The position numbers were made by a program, and so were the translations under genes. Shown piece after piece: positions 7,969 to 16,671 of a DNA stretch of 64,000 nt. The notes under the pieces were generated by a model. It worked only from the letters and a program-made list of their open reading frames with translations, searched no databases and was not told where the DNA came from. The stretch lies in the NCBI RefSeq assembly GCF_022138605.1, contig NZ_JACBFS010000002.1, forward strand, positions 248,001 through 312,000, written 5' to 3'. The stretch comes from Xanthobacter sp. NM-25 (GTDB taxonomy: Bacteria > Pseudomonadota > Alphaproteobacteria > Rhizobiales > Xanthobacteraceae). Position 1 is the stretch's first letter. Every line of letters begins with the position of its first letter.

Positions 7969-9006
7969 ATGATGGCGTCCAATCCCCGCTGGGCTCAGCG
8001 GCCGGCAGGGTCCAACTGGGGTGATTTCGGCCCCGACGACCAGCTCGGCCGGCTCAATCTCCTCACCCCGGAAAAGGTGCTGCAGGGCATCGCCGAGGTA
8101 CGCGAAGGGCGCACCTTCTGCCTCAGCCTGCCCCTCGACCGGCCCGGCGGCAAGGCCCTCAACCCGCGGCGGGGGCCGCCCGTGCGCTCACCCACCGGCC
8201 CCGCCGACAAGCCACGCTGGAACCAGTGCCTGTGCCACGACGAGGCCGGGCTGCTCGACGTGGTGTGCGACGACAAGGTGGAGATCGCCCTGCAATATTC
8301 CACCCAGTGGGATGCGCTGGTGCATGTGGGCGCCATGTTCGACGCCGACGGCGATGGCGTGCCCGAGCCGGTCTATTACAACGGCTTCCGCGCCGGCACC
8401 GACATTCTGAGCCCGCGCGAGGCGGCCGCCCGCGGCCTCACCTTCGGCGCCGGCCGACTCGGCATCGAGACCAGCGCGGAGCACGGCGTTCAGGGCCGCG
8501 CGGTGCTGGTGGATCTCGCCCATCATTTCGGCGAGGCGCGGCGGCTGGTGGGTCTTGCCGACCTCCAGGCGGTGCTGGCGGCCGATGGCGTGGTGGTGGA
8601 GCGCGGCGACATCCTGTGCCTGCGCACCGGCTTCGCCGAGGTGGTGATGCGCATGGATGGCGCACCAGACCCGGAAGCGCTGGCCCGCGCCTGCTGCGTG
8701 CTGGACGGCCGGGATGCCGGGCTGCTCCAATGGATCACCGACAGTGGCATCGCCGCCATTGCCGCCGACAATTACGCGGTGGAGGCGCTGCCCGCGCGCC
8801 CCGCCGTAGATGCGGAACACGCGGTGATGCCGCTGCATCACCACTGCCTGTTCAAGCTCGGCCTGCCGCTGGGCGAATTGTGGTGGTTCCAGGATCTGGC
8901 CGCCCACCTGCGCCAGAACGGACGCAGCCGCTTCCTGCTCACGGCACCCCCCTTGCGCCTGCCGGGGGCGGCGGGTTCTCCTGTGACGCCCATCGCCACC
9001 GTCTGA
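7969..9006 (+). CDS. Cyclase-family (PF04199-type) metal-dependent hydrolase
   Basis: The start is the ATG at 7969, preceded by GGGTGGA; it is one of two adjacent ATGs. The 345-residue product resembles the long form of the cyclase/kynurenine-formamidase-like family, whose members hydrolyse amides, lactones or strained rings such as isatin. In this form the usual HxGTHxDxPxH metal motif is replaced by YSTQWDALVHVGAMFD. The later conserved parts remain: LVDLAHHFGE, VVVERGDILCLRTGF, and a C-terminal HAVMPLHHHCLFKLGLPLGELWWF. It is directly followed by pcaD. Ring or lactone opening upstream of ketoadipate is plausible but unproven. Confidence 0.85.
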   Translation: MMASNPRWAQRPAGSNWGDFGPDDQLGRLNLLTPEKVLQGIAEVREGRTFCLSLPLDRPGGKALNPRRGPPVRSPTGPADKPRWNQCLCHDEAGLLDVVCDDKVEIALQYSTQWDALVHVGAMFDADGDGVPEPVYYNGFRAGTDILSPREAAARGLTFGAGRLGIETSAEHGVQGRAVLVDLAHHFGEARRLVGLADLQAVLAADGVVVERGDILCLRTGFAEVVMRMDGAPDPEALARACCVLDGRDAGLLQWITDSGIAAIAADNYAVEALPARPAVDAEHAVMPLHHHCLFKLGLPLGELWWFQDLAAHLRQNGRSRFLLTAPPLRLPGAAGSPVTPIATV

Positions 9007-9030
9007 TTGCTTTCCCTCGGAGCCCTCGGG

Positions 9031-9828
9031 ATGCCCTTTCTCCTCACCGGTGACTTCACCACCCATTATGCCCTGGACGGCGACGCCACCGCGCCGACGC
9101 TGCTGCTCGCCAACTCGCTGGGCACCAGCCTTGCCGTGTGGGATCCGGTGATGCCCGCCCTCACCCGGCACTTCCGCGTGCTGCGCTATGACAAACGCGG
9201 ACACGGCCTCTCCGATGCCACCGCCCTGCCGGGCGACAGCGCCGGCTACACCGTCGCCGAACTGGCCGGTGATGCGCTGGCGCTGCTCGATGGCCTGGGC
9301 ATCGAAAAGGCCCATGTGTGCGGCCTGTCCATCGGCGGGATGATCGCCCAGCATCTGGCGGCGACGGCCGCGCCGCGGGTGGATCGCCTGGTGCTGTGCG
9401 ACACCGCCGCGGTGATCGGGCCGGCCTCGGTGTGGAACGAGCGGATCGTCGCCATCCGCCGGGACGGCATGGCCGCCATCGCCCCCGGGGTCATGGCCCG
9501 GTGGTTCACCGATGGCTTCCGGGCGCGGGTGCCGCAGGTGGTGCGCGGCTATGTGAACATGGTGGCCCGCACCAGCCTGGAGGGCTATCTCGGCTGCGCC
9601 ATGGCCGTGCGCGACGCCGACCTCGCCGCCGGCGACCGCAACATTCGCGCCCCCACTCTGGTGGTGGTGGGCGAACAGGACCCCTCCACCCCACCGGCCG
9701 CCGCCGAGGCCCTGGCCGCGCTCATTCCCGGCGCCCGCGTCGCGCGCATCCCCGATGCCTCCCACATCCCCTGCGTGGAGCAGCCGGAGGCCCTGGCCCA
9801 CCACATCCTCACCCACCTGCGCGGCTGA
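9031..9828 (+). CDS. pcaD: 3-oxoadipate enol-lactonase
   Basis: PcaD hydrolyses 3-oxoadipate enol-lactone to 3-oxoadipate. I place the start at the ATG at 9031 (MPFLLTGDFTTHYALDG); a TTG 24 bases earlier is also in frame. The 265-residue alpha/beta hydrolase has an oxyanion region LLANSLGTSLAVWD, RYDKRGHGLSD, the nucleophile Ser100 in GLSIGG, Asp217 (GEQDPSTPP) and His245 (DASHIPCVEQP), all typical of PcaD. It is the last gene of the operon. Together with CatC, PcaIJ and PcaF it completes the lower pathway. Confidence 0.93.
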   Translation: MPFLLTGDFTTHYALDGDATAPTLLLANSLGTSLAVWDPVMPALTRHFRVLRYDKRGHGLSDATALPGDSAGYTVAELAGDALALLDGLGIEKAHVCGLSIGGMIAQHLAATAAPRVDRLVLCDTAAVIGPASVWNERIVAIRRDGMAAIAPGVMARWFTDGFRARVPQVVRGYVNMVARTSLEGYLGCAMAVRDADLAAGDRNIRAPTLVVVGEQDPSTPPAAAEALAALIPGARVARIPDASHIPCVEQPEALAHHILTHLRG

Positions 9829-9926
9829 TCCGGCGAAACACGAAGAAATTATCGCATTAAATTTATATTCAGTAACAAGACAGATCTATAGCGACTTGAG
9901 AGCTCCGAGAACGCATCTCTGAGTAG

Positions 9927-10517
9927 TTACCGCCTGGGCGCTGTTGAGTTCATGAACTGAACAACAGCATCCGGCAACGGCCTTTTAATTCCATTTTTGA
10001 TGCGATGTAGCCGATGAAGCGGATCAAGACGAGCCTCAGCACACCCCACACTCACATTGAAGCGCTCTGCCAATTCCTGACTTGTTATATCAGCAGACAT
10101 ATTCGCGAGGTGATATGGCGTGAGAAACGCTGCAGCGAATTTGTCCGCTTGGACCTCATCGCCACGGATGGTCCTAACCATCTCTTGCTTCTGGTGCGCG
10201 AGAGGCCCGCGAAAGCGTTTGCGTGCGTGGCGAAGCGTCACGTGTCCAAGTTCATGAGCAACCGTGAAGCGCGCCCGAGGCATACCATGGTTTGCAGCCT
10301 CAAAAACGTCGTCACGGATCGCGAGGATACCCGTAACGGGGTCGAACGAAGCGTCCTCAGCAAGCTCAGGGCTCTTCAGATAGCCCTTAAGGAAACCTGC
10401 GGCCTTCGCCTTGAAAATACAAGTAATAAGGTCGGGATTGAGCTGATGGTTAATATGAAGCGCTTCCCGCAAAGCCAGAGCGCGCCTCTCAATCTCATCG
10501 TCAGACAAAAACGACAC
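9927..10517 (-). CDS. ImmA/IrrE-family (M78) metallopeptidase
   Basis: The gene starts at a GTG with a strong ribosome site (GAGGAGGGATC). The 196-residue protein has a zinc-protease motif, FTVAHELGHVTLRH, with the downstream acidic segment DEVQADKFAAAFLTPY typical of M78 peptidases. In known cases such enzymes cleave a partner XRE-type repressor, either on mobile elements (ImmA) or in the DNA-damage response (IrrE). Here no helix-turn-helix partner gene is adjacent. The surrounding sequence (9830-10000 and the gene itself) is visibly richer in A/T than its neighbours, which suggests acquisition by transfer. The target is unknown. Confidence 0.88.
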   Translation of the reverse strand: MSFLSDDEIERRALALREALHINHQLNPDLITCIFKAKAAGFLKGYLKSPELAEDASFDPVTGILAIRDDVFEAANHGMPRARFTVAHELGHVTLRHARKRFRGPLAHQKQEMVRTIRGDEVQADKFAAAFLTPYHLANMSADITSQELAERFNVSVGCAEARLDPLHRLHRIKNGIKRPLPDAVVQFMNSTAPRR

Positions 10518-10656
10518 GGCGATCCCTCCTCGTTCGAGGCAGGCTCCCCAACAGCCTGACCCGCTGTGGAACCCTGGCCCTGTTCACCCCGGACCTCAGT
10601 ACGCCGAAACAACGCTGACTCAACCATCCCGAAAAAAGAGCTTGGCCCCGACATAC

Positions 10657-10682
10657 AGCCCTCGGTGCAACGACCGAGGGCT
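10657..10682 (-). terminator. Hairpin downstream of nrdJ
   Basis: The arms AGCCCTCGGT and ACCGAGGGCT are perfectly complementary over ten base pairs with a six-base loop. On the minus strand the hairpin lies about 50 bases after the nrdJ stop and is followed, some 17 bases later, by CTTTTTTC. It is a likely terminator of nrdJ. Confidence 0.65.
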
Positions 10683-10732
10683 GATTTAATACCTAGCTCC
10701 GAACTTGAGTGTCCTCTTCGAAGCGCCCTCGC

Positions 10733-13700
10733 TCAGCTGCAGCCGGTGGTGGCGCCGCAGGTGTCGCACTTCAGGCAGGTGCCGTTGCGCACCAGGGTGA
10801 AGTTCATGCACTCGGGGCAGGCCTCGCCTTCATACCCCTTGGCTCGGGCTTCGGCGCGGGCCTCGGCCTTGCGGGCCGCCGGACTCCACGACAGGGTGGT
10901 CTCGATGCCGATCTCGGCCACCGGCGCATCGTCCTCGTCGTCCTGAACCTCCGGCGCCTTGAGCTCGGCGGTCTCCGACTTCAGCGCGGTCGCGCCCTCG
11001 CTGCGGGCCCGCAGCACGGTGACATTGTCTGTAGACGCCCGCGGCTCGCCGATGATGGCCTGGGCCGCCGCCAGCAGGTTCACGGTCTTGCCGCGCACCA
11101 GCCCCTTGGAGACGATACGCGCCGCCGGGTTGGTCGGTGCCTTGCCTTCGTCCGCACCCTTGCCCAGGGCGTCGAAACCGGTGTCGTGGGGGTCCACATG
11201 GCCGAGGTCGTTGCGGCCGAGGTAGGACACCGCCAGCTCGCGGAACACATAGTCCAGGATCGAGGTGGCATATTTGATGGTGTCGTTGCCCTGCACAGGC
11301 CCCGCCGGCTCGAACCGGGTGAAGGTGAAGGCATCCACATATTCGTCAAGCGGCACGCCATACTGCAGGCCGAGCGAGATGGCGATGGCGAAATTGTTCA
11401 GCAACGACCGGAGGGCAGCGCCCTCCTTGTGCATGTCGATGAAGATCTCGCCGAGCCGCCCGTCGTCATATTCGCCGGTCCGCAGATAGACCTTGTGGCC
11501 GCCCACCAGCGCCTTCTGGGTGTAGCCCTTGCGGCGGTCAGGCATCTTGTCGCGCGCATGGACCGGGCGCTCGACGATGCGCTCCACCACCCGCTCGACG
11601 ATCTTTTCCGCCACCGCGGTGGCGCGCGCCGCCGCCGGCTGCGCCAGCACCGCCTCCACCGCGTCGTCCTCGTCCTCGTCATCCGCCACCAGCTGGGCGT
11701 TGAGGGGCTGGGAGAGCTTGGAGCCGTCGCGATACAGCGCGTTGGCCTTCAGCGCGAGGCGCCAGGAGAGCAGGTAGGCCGCCTTGCAGTCCTCCACGCT
11801 CGCCTCGTTGGGCATGTTGATGGTCTTGGAGATGGCGCCAGAAATGAACGGCTGCGCCGCCGCCATCATGCGGATGTGGCTTTCCACCGACAGATAGCGC
11901 TTGCCGAGGCGGCCGCACGGAGAGGCGCAATCGAACACCGGCAGATGGTCCACCTTCAGGTGCGGGGCACCCTCCAGGGTCATGGCGCCGCACACATGGA
12001 TGTTGGCGGCGTCCATATCGGCCTTGGAGAAGCCGAGGAAGGTCAACAGGTCGAACTTGGGGTCCGCCAGCTGCGCCGCCGGCACCTTCAGCACGTCCTT
12101 CAGGAACTCCTCGCCGAAGGTCCAGCGGTTGAAGGCGAACTTGATGTCGAAGGCGGTCTTCACCGCCGCTTCCACCTTGGTGATGGCCGCGTCGTCGAAG
12201 CCCTTGGCGCGCAGGGTCGAATGGTTGATGGCCGGGGCCTGGGCCAGCGAGCCGTGACCCACCGCATAGGCCTCGATCTCGGCGATCTCCGCCTCGCCAT
12301 AGCCGAGCGCCCGCAGCGCTTCCGGCACCGCACGGTTGATGATCTTGAAGTAGCCGCCGCCGGCCAGCTTCTTGAACTTCACCAGCGCGAAGTCAGGCTC
12401 GATGCCGGTGGTGTCGCAGTCCATCACCAGGCCGATGGTGCCGGTGGGGGCGATCACCGAGACCTGCGCATTGCGGTAGCCGTGGCGCTCGCCCAGCTCC
12501 AGGGCGCGATCCCAGGCCGCCGCCGCATGGGCGACGAGGCGCTGGTCCGTGCAGGAGGCGCGATCGAGCGGCACCGGGCTGACGGCGAGGCCCTCATAGC
12601 CTTCCGCCTCGCCATAGGCGGCGCGGCGGTGGTTGCGGATCACCCGCAGCATGGCCTCCGCATTGGCGCCATAGGCCGGGAACGGGCCCAGCTGCTTGGC
12701 CATTTCGGCGGAGGTCGCATAGCACACGCCCGTCATGATCGCAGTGAGCGCGCCGCAGATGGCCCGGCCCTCGGCCGAGTCATAGGGAATGCCGCCCGAC
12801 ATCAGAAGGCCGCCGATATTGGCGTAGCCGAGGCCAAGGGTGCGGTACTCATAGGACAGCGCGGCGATCTGGCGAGACGGGAACTGCGCCATCAGCACCG
12901 AGATTTCGAGCACGATGGTCCACAGCCGCACCGCATGCTCATAGCTCGCCACATCGAACTGCTTGGCCGCATCGCGGAACTGCAGGAGGTTGAGCGAAGC
13001 CAGATTGCAGGCCGTGTCGTCCAGGAACATGTATTCCGAGCACGGGTTGGAAGCGCGGATGTCGCCGCCCGCCGGGCAGGTGTGCCAGTCGTTGATGGTG
13101 GTGTGGAACTGGATGCCGGGATCGGCGCAATGCCAGGCGGCGGAGCCGATCTTCTCCCACAGGTCGCGGGCCTTGATGGTCTTGGCCACCTTGCCGTCGG
13201 TGCGGCGGATCAGATCCCAGTCGCCGTCGGCCTCCACCGCGCGCAGGAAGCCGTCGGTGACGCGCACGGAATTGTTGGAGTTCTGGCCGGCCACCGTCAG
13301 ATAGGCCTCGCCATCCCAATCGGTATCGTAGATGGCGACGTCGATGTCCTTGTACCCCTGGCGGGCGAACTGGATCACCCGGCGGATGGCGGCATCGGCG
13401 ATGGCCGATTTGCGGGCCGCCTTGATCTCGCGCTTGAGGGCCGGGTTCTTCTCCGGATCATAGCAGCTGTCGCCCACGCCCTCGCAGTTCACGCAGGCCT
13501 TGAGAATGGCCTTGAGGTGCTTGGCGTTGAGCTTGGAGCCGGTGACAAGGGCAGACACTTTCTGCTCCTCGCGCACCTTCCATTCCACATAGTTCTCGAT
13601 ATCCGGATGGTCGGCGTCCACCACCACCATCTTGGCGGCGCGACGGGTGGTGCCGCCGGACTTGATGGCGCCCGCCGCGCGGTCGCCGATCTTGAGGAAG

Positions 13701-14467
13701 CTCATGAGGCCGGACGAGCGGCCACCGCCGGACAGGCGCTCGCCCTCGCCGCGCAGGGACGAAAAATTGGTGCCCGTGCCGGAGCCATACTTGAACAGGC
13801 GCGCCTCGCGGACCCACAGGTCCATGATGCCGCCCTCGTTCACAAGGTCGTCGCCCACCGACTGGATGAAGCAGGCGTGGGGCTGGGGATGCTCATAGGC
13901 CGAGGTGGAGGACTTCAGCTCGCCGGTCTCGAAATCCACATAGAAGTGGCCCTGACCCGGCCCGTCGATGCCGTAAGCCCAGAACAGGCCGGTGTTGAAC
14001 CACTGGGGCGAATTGGGCGCGGCCATCTGCATGGCGAGCATGTAGCGGTGCTCGTCGAAGAACGCCTGGGCGTCGGCCTCGGTGTCGAAATAGCCGCCCT
14101 TCCAGCCCCAATAGGTCCAGGTGCCGGCCAGACGATCGAACACTTGGCGGGCCGTGGTCTCGCCGATATAGCGCTCCTTCTCCGGCAGAGCGGCGAGGGC
14201 GGCGTCATCGGCCACCGAGCGCCACAGGAAGGCGGGAACGGTATTTTCTTCCACCTTCTTCAGCCGCGCCGGCACGCCGGCCTTGCGGAAATACTTCTGC
14301 GCGAGGATGTCGCTCGCCACCTGCGAGAACTGCGCGGGAACCTCGATGCCGTCCTGGCGGAACACCACGGAACCATCGGGATTCTTGATCTCGCTCACGG
14401 TCGCGCGGAACTCAATATCCGCGTAAGGGGAACGGCCCTCCTGCGTGTAGCGACGTTCAACGCGCAT
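10733..14467 (-). CDS. nrdJ: Vitamin B12-dependent (class II) ribonucleoside-diphosphate reductase
   Basis: NrdJ reduces ribonucleotides to deoxyribonucleotides with adenosylcobalamin and works with or without oxygen. At 1244 residues it has the long alphaproteobacterial form. Visible parts include the N-terminal domain to about residue 120, MAAPNSPQWFNTGLFWAYG, the nucleotide-site segment YGSGTGTNFSSLRGEGE, a Cys-rich insertion CVNCEGVGDSC near 328, and the NPCSEYMFLDDTACNLASLN active-site motif near 480. The C-terminal zinc ribbon CPECMNFTLVRNGTCLKCDTC carries the reducing cysteines. A linker rich in Glu/Asp/Ala precedes the zinc ribbon. The gene stands alone, with a hairpin terminator behind it and a candidate NrdR site upstream. 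Confidence 0.96.
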   Translation of the reverse strand: MRVERRYTQEGRSPYADIEFRATVSEIKNPDGSVVFRQDGIEVPAQFSQVASDILAQKYFRKAGVPARLKKVEENTVPAFLWRSVADDAALAALPEKERYIGETTARQVFDRLAGTWTYWGWKGGYFDTEADAQAFFDEHRYMLAMQMAAPNSPQWFNTGLFWAYGIDGPGQGHFYVDFETGELKSSTSAYEHPQPHACFIQSVGDDLVNEGGIMDLWVREARLFKYGSGTGTNFSSLRGEGERLSGGGRSSGLMSFLKIGDRAAGAIKSGGTTRRAAKMVVVDADHPDIENYVEWKVREEQKVSALVTGSKLNAKHLKAILKACVNCEGVGDSCYDPEKNPALKREIKAARKSAIADAAIRRVIQFARQGYKDIDVAIYDTDWDGEAYLTVAGQNSNNSVRVTDGFLRAVEADGDWDLIRRTDGKVAKTIKARDLWEKIGSAAWHCADPGIQFHTTINDWHTCPAGGDIRASNPCSEYMFLDDTACNLASLNLLQFRDAAKQFDVASYEHAVRLWTIVLEISVLMAQFPSRQIAALSYEYRTLGLGYANIGGLLMSGGIPYDSAEGRAICGALTAIMTGVCYATSAEMAKQLGPFPAYGANAEAMLRVIRNHRRAAYGEAEGYEGLAVSPVPLDRASCTDQRLVAHAAAAWDRALELGERHGYRNAQVSVIAPTGTIGLVMDCDTTGIEPDFALVKFKKLAGGGYFKIINRAVPEALRALGYGEAEIAEIEAYAVGHGSLAQAPAINHSTLRAKGFDDAAITKVEAAVKTAFDIKFAFNRWTFGEEFLKDVLKVPAAQLADPKFDLLTFLGFSKADMDAANIHVCGAMTLEGAPHLKVDHLPVFDCASPCGRLGKRYLSVESHIRMMAAAQPFISGAISKTINMPNEASVEDCKAAYLLSWRLALKANALYRDGSKLSQPLNAQLVADDEDEDDAVEAVLAQPAAARATAVAEKIVERVVERIVERPVHARDKMPDRRKGYTQKALVGGHKVYLRTGEYDDGRLGEIFIDMHKEGAALRSLLNNFAIAISLGLQYGVPLDEYVDAFTFTRFEPAGPVQGNDTIKYATSILDYVFRELAVSYLGRNDLGHVDPHDTGFDALGKGADEGKAPTNPAARIVSKGLVRGKTVNLLAAAQAIIGEPRASTDNVTVLRARSEGATALKSETAELKAPEVQDDEDDAPVAEIGIETTLSWSPAARKAEARAEARAKGYEGEACPECMNFTLVRNGTCLKCDTCGATTGCS

Positions 14468-15038
14468 GACCGGTGCTCCTTCGCTCGGTCCCAGCCCGGA
14501 CCGAAGATTATATCATCTAGATGTAGCAGCCGTGACTCAACGACGTGCCCGACGCGGCGGCGCGGACCCGGACTTTGGACTGCTCGATGGAGGATGACGC
14601 CGACCCGTCCATCCGATCTCACGATCGCCTGGATTGCTCGCCGCTCAGGGGAGGGACGCTAGTGCGAGTCCCCCCAGACGTCAAACATGTTCTCGCCTTA
14701 ATCTGGTAGCGCAATCATCCTTCGCCACAACATATGGTGCCTGTAGCCCGTTAAGAAAACCTTAAAACCCCAGTCCTGGAGCGATTTTCGCGGCTTCAAC
14801 GGTCCTTTGCCGGCGCCAGACGATCTTCACCGTCATCCACAGCATGAGACAGCGCACCGCCGACTGTGGCCGCAGCGCATCACGCTCACCATGCCACTAG
14901 ATCTAGTGAGGTTTGATGCCGGTGATCGGACATCACCATTCAGATCGCGGCGCTGGCGAGCCGCCGCGACCCGCGTCCCGACGTCCGCAGTGGACGGGGA
15001 CCGGACCCGTTAGGTGTGTGGCCCCTTGGATAACCGTG
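14468..15038. other. 571-bp intergenic region upstream of nrdJ
   Basis: No convincing gene is visible in this stretch. It must contain the nrdJ promoter, on the minus strand. It holds a short palindrome CATCTAGATG at 14514-14523, an A/T-richer patch at about 14690-14790 and the 14-bp palindrome listed separately at 14895-14908. I looked for a cobalamin riboswitch B12 box and did not find one. Confidence 0.6.
14895..14908. promoter_or_regulatory. Candidate NrdR box
   Basis: CACTAGATCTAGTG is a perfect 14-bp palindrome that agrees at 12 of 14 positions with the centre of the NrdR consensus (acaCwAtATaTwGtgt). NrdR is the general repressor of ribonucleotide reductase genes. The site is about 430 bases from the nrdJ start, which is far, and I see no second box at the usual one-to-three-turn spacing. 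Confidence 0.4.
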
Positions 15039-15749
15039 CTACGAAACGAGGGTGGCAGCGATGGCCGGCGTCGCCAGCACATGGGCGCGCATGGCGGCTT
15101 CCGCCTCGGCCCGGTCGCCGCGCAGGATGGCGGTCAGCACCCGGTCGTGCTCGCGATAGGATTCGGCGAGCCGCTCCAGGGAGCGGTATTTCGCCCGCAG
15201 GAAGGGGCGCAGGCGCACCCGGGTCGCGGTGGCGAGCTCGGCCAGATACTCGTTGTGGCAGCCGGCATTGACGGTGGCGTGAAAGCGCTCGTCGAAGGCG
15301 TTGCACGGCTCCTCGTCGCCGGCATGGATCGCGCTGGCAAGGTCGTCATGCAACCGTACCAGGGCGGCCCGCTCCACCGGTGTCGCCTGCACGGCGGCCA
15401 AGCCGGCGCACATGGCTTCCAGCTGGGCCATCACGTCGAACATGCCACGCAGCCGTTCCATGGTGGGGTGCGCCACCAAAGCGCTGCGATGGGGCCGCGC
15501 TTCCACCAGCCCGGCGGCCGCCAGATTGCGCAGCGCCTCACGGACCGGAGTGCGCGAAACGCCGTAGCGCTTGGCGATCTCCACCTCTTCCAGCGCCGTG
15601 CCAGGCACCAACCGACCGCTGGTGATGTCCTCGGCGATCTGCAGCCGCAGTTCCTCCGTGCGCGTGGTGGCGCGGGCGGCGGGCGCGCGACGGCGGACAG
15701 GAGCGGGTGCCACGGCGCCTTCGGGCTGGATGTCGGTCGCGTTCAACAT
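15039..15749 (-). CDS. GntR-family transcriptional regulator (FadR/FCD subfamily)
   Basis: The 236-residue protein has a proline/alanine-rich head, then a winged helix at about 30-95 (LRLQIAEDITSGRLVPGTALEEVEIAKRYGVSRTPVREALRNLAAAGLVEARPHRSALV) that carries the GntR signature. The FCD ligand domain at about 105-230 shows metal-site residues (DERFHATVNAGCHNEYL and the later HVLATP). FCD regulators usually sense small organic acids. It is a single gene with 79 bases to the pssA stop upstream. Its target is not evident; no catabolic gene adjoins it, and regulation of a distant locus is possible. Confidence 0.9.
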   Translation of the reverse strand: MLNATDIQPEGAVAPAPVRRRAPAARATTRTEELRLQIAEDITSGRLVPGTALEEVEIAKRYGVSRTPVREALRNLAAAGLVEARPHRSALVAHPTMERLRGMFDVMAQLEAMCAGLAAVQATPVERAALVRLHDDLASAIHAGDEEPCNAFDERFHATVNAGCHNEYLAELATATRVRLRPFLRAKYRSLERLAESYREHDRVLTAILRGDRAEAEAAMRAHVLATPAIAATLVS

Positions 15750-15828
15750 GACGCGATCAAACTACCGTGAGTCCGGCACCCGCCGGAATCCGGGATAGTC
15801 CGTAGCGCCGGCTGCCTCCGCCCACCCC

Positions 15829-16671
15829 TCAGCCCTGGCCGGCGGGGGGCGCGCTCTCGGCAGCGGCCAGCTCCGCCCGGTGGGCCGCCATCAGGCGACG
15901 GTAGCGGATGGTGGAGATGGGCAGCAGGCCCAGATAGATGATGGAGCACACCGCCAGCACGATCCACGGATAGCTGGCCAGAAGGGCAAAGAAGATGGCC
16001 ACCACCACCAGCAGCGGCAGCACCATGTCGCGGCGGATGCGGCGGCCGATGGTCTTGCCCGACCACGCCGGCACCGTGGAGATCATGAGAAAGCCGATGA
16101 TGAGGCAGTAGATGAGCGCCAGAGGTGCGCTGATGCCGCCATGGGGCACGCCGATCAGCTCCAGATACACCGGCAACAGCACGGTGATGGCACCGGCGGG
16201 CGCCGGGATGCCGGTGAAGAAGTCGGCGGCGAAGGCCGGCTTGTCGGGGTCATCCAGCATCACGTTGAAGCGGGCGAGGCGCAGGGCCGCGCAGATGGCA
16301 TAGACCAGCGCCGCAATCCAGCCGAATGAGCCGGCCTCGTTCAGCCCCCAGAAATAGAGCATCAGCGCCGGCACGCAGCCGAAATTCACGAAATCGGCGA
16401 GGCTGTCGAGCTCCGCCCCAAAGCGCGAGGTGCCCTTCAGCGCCCGGGCGAGGCGGCCATCGATGCCGTCCAGCAGTGCCGCGAACACGATGGCGGCCAG
16501 CGCCAGCTCGATGCGCTCCTCAATGGCGAGGCGCACGGCGGTGAGGCCCGAGCACAAAGCCAGCAGGGTCACGAGATTGGGCAGGATGACCCGCAGCGGC
16601 ACCTTGCCGATGCGCACGAAACGGGGCCGCAGGCCCCCCTCGGGATCCAGCGGGGGAAACAGCGGCGCCAT
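15829..16671 (-). CDS. pssA: CDP-diacylglycerol-serine O-phosphatidyltransferase
   Basis: PssA makes phosphatidylserine from CDP-diacylglycerol and serine in the inner membrane. The start is the ATG at 16671, which shares one base with the psd stop (TGATG). The 280-residue protein carries the complete CDP-alcohol phosphotransferase motif at residues 71-93 (DGRLAR, then Gly85, Asp89 and Asp93). It has about eight hydrophobic segments, as in the integral-membrane type II enzyme, and a charged C-terminal tail. It forms a two-gene operon with psd, so phosphatidylethanolamine synthesis is encoded as one unit. Confidence 0.95.
   Translation of the reverse strand: MAPLFPPLDPEGGLRPRFVRIGKVPLRVILPNLVTLLALCSGLTAVRLAIEERIELALAAIVFAALLDGIDGRLARALKGTSRFGAELDSLADFVNFGCVPALMLYFWGLNEAGSFGWIAALVYAICAALRLARFNVMLDDPDKPAFAADFFTGIPAPAGAITVLLPVYLELIGVPHGGISAPLALIYCLIIGFLMISTVPAWSGKTIGRRIRRDMVLPLLVVVAIFFALLASYPWIVLAVCSIIYLGLLPISTIRYRRLMAAHRAELAAAESAPPAGQG

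Noticed and set aside
10376..10654. A 92-codon minus-strand frame overlapping the ImmA gene, considered as its missing repressor partner
   Set aside because: It has no helix-turn-helix pattern and no ribosome site, and overlaps the peptidase gene deeply.
10709..14662. A 1317-codon open frame on the plus strand
   Set aside because: It is the antisense of nrdJ, is rich in His/Gly/Arg as expected for a shadow frame in GC-rich DNA, and matches no family.
14724..14742. CCACAACATATGGTGCC as a second NrdR box
   Set aside because: It is only partly palindromic around CATATG and is not spaced properly from the palindrome at 14895.
14468..15038. Cobalamin riboswitch upstream of the B12-dependent nrdJ
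   Set aside because: No B12-box-like sequence or matching stem set could be recognised on the minus strand.
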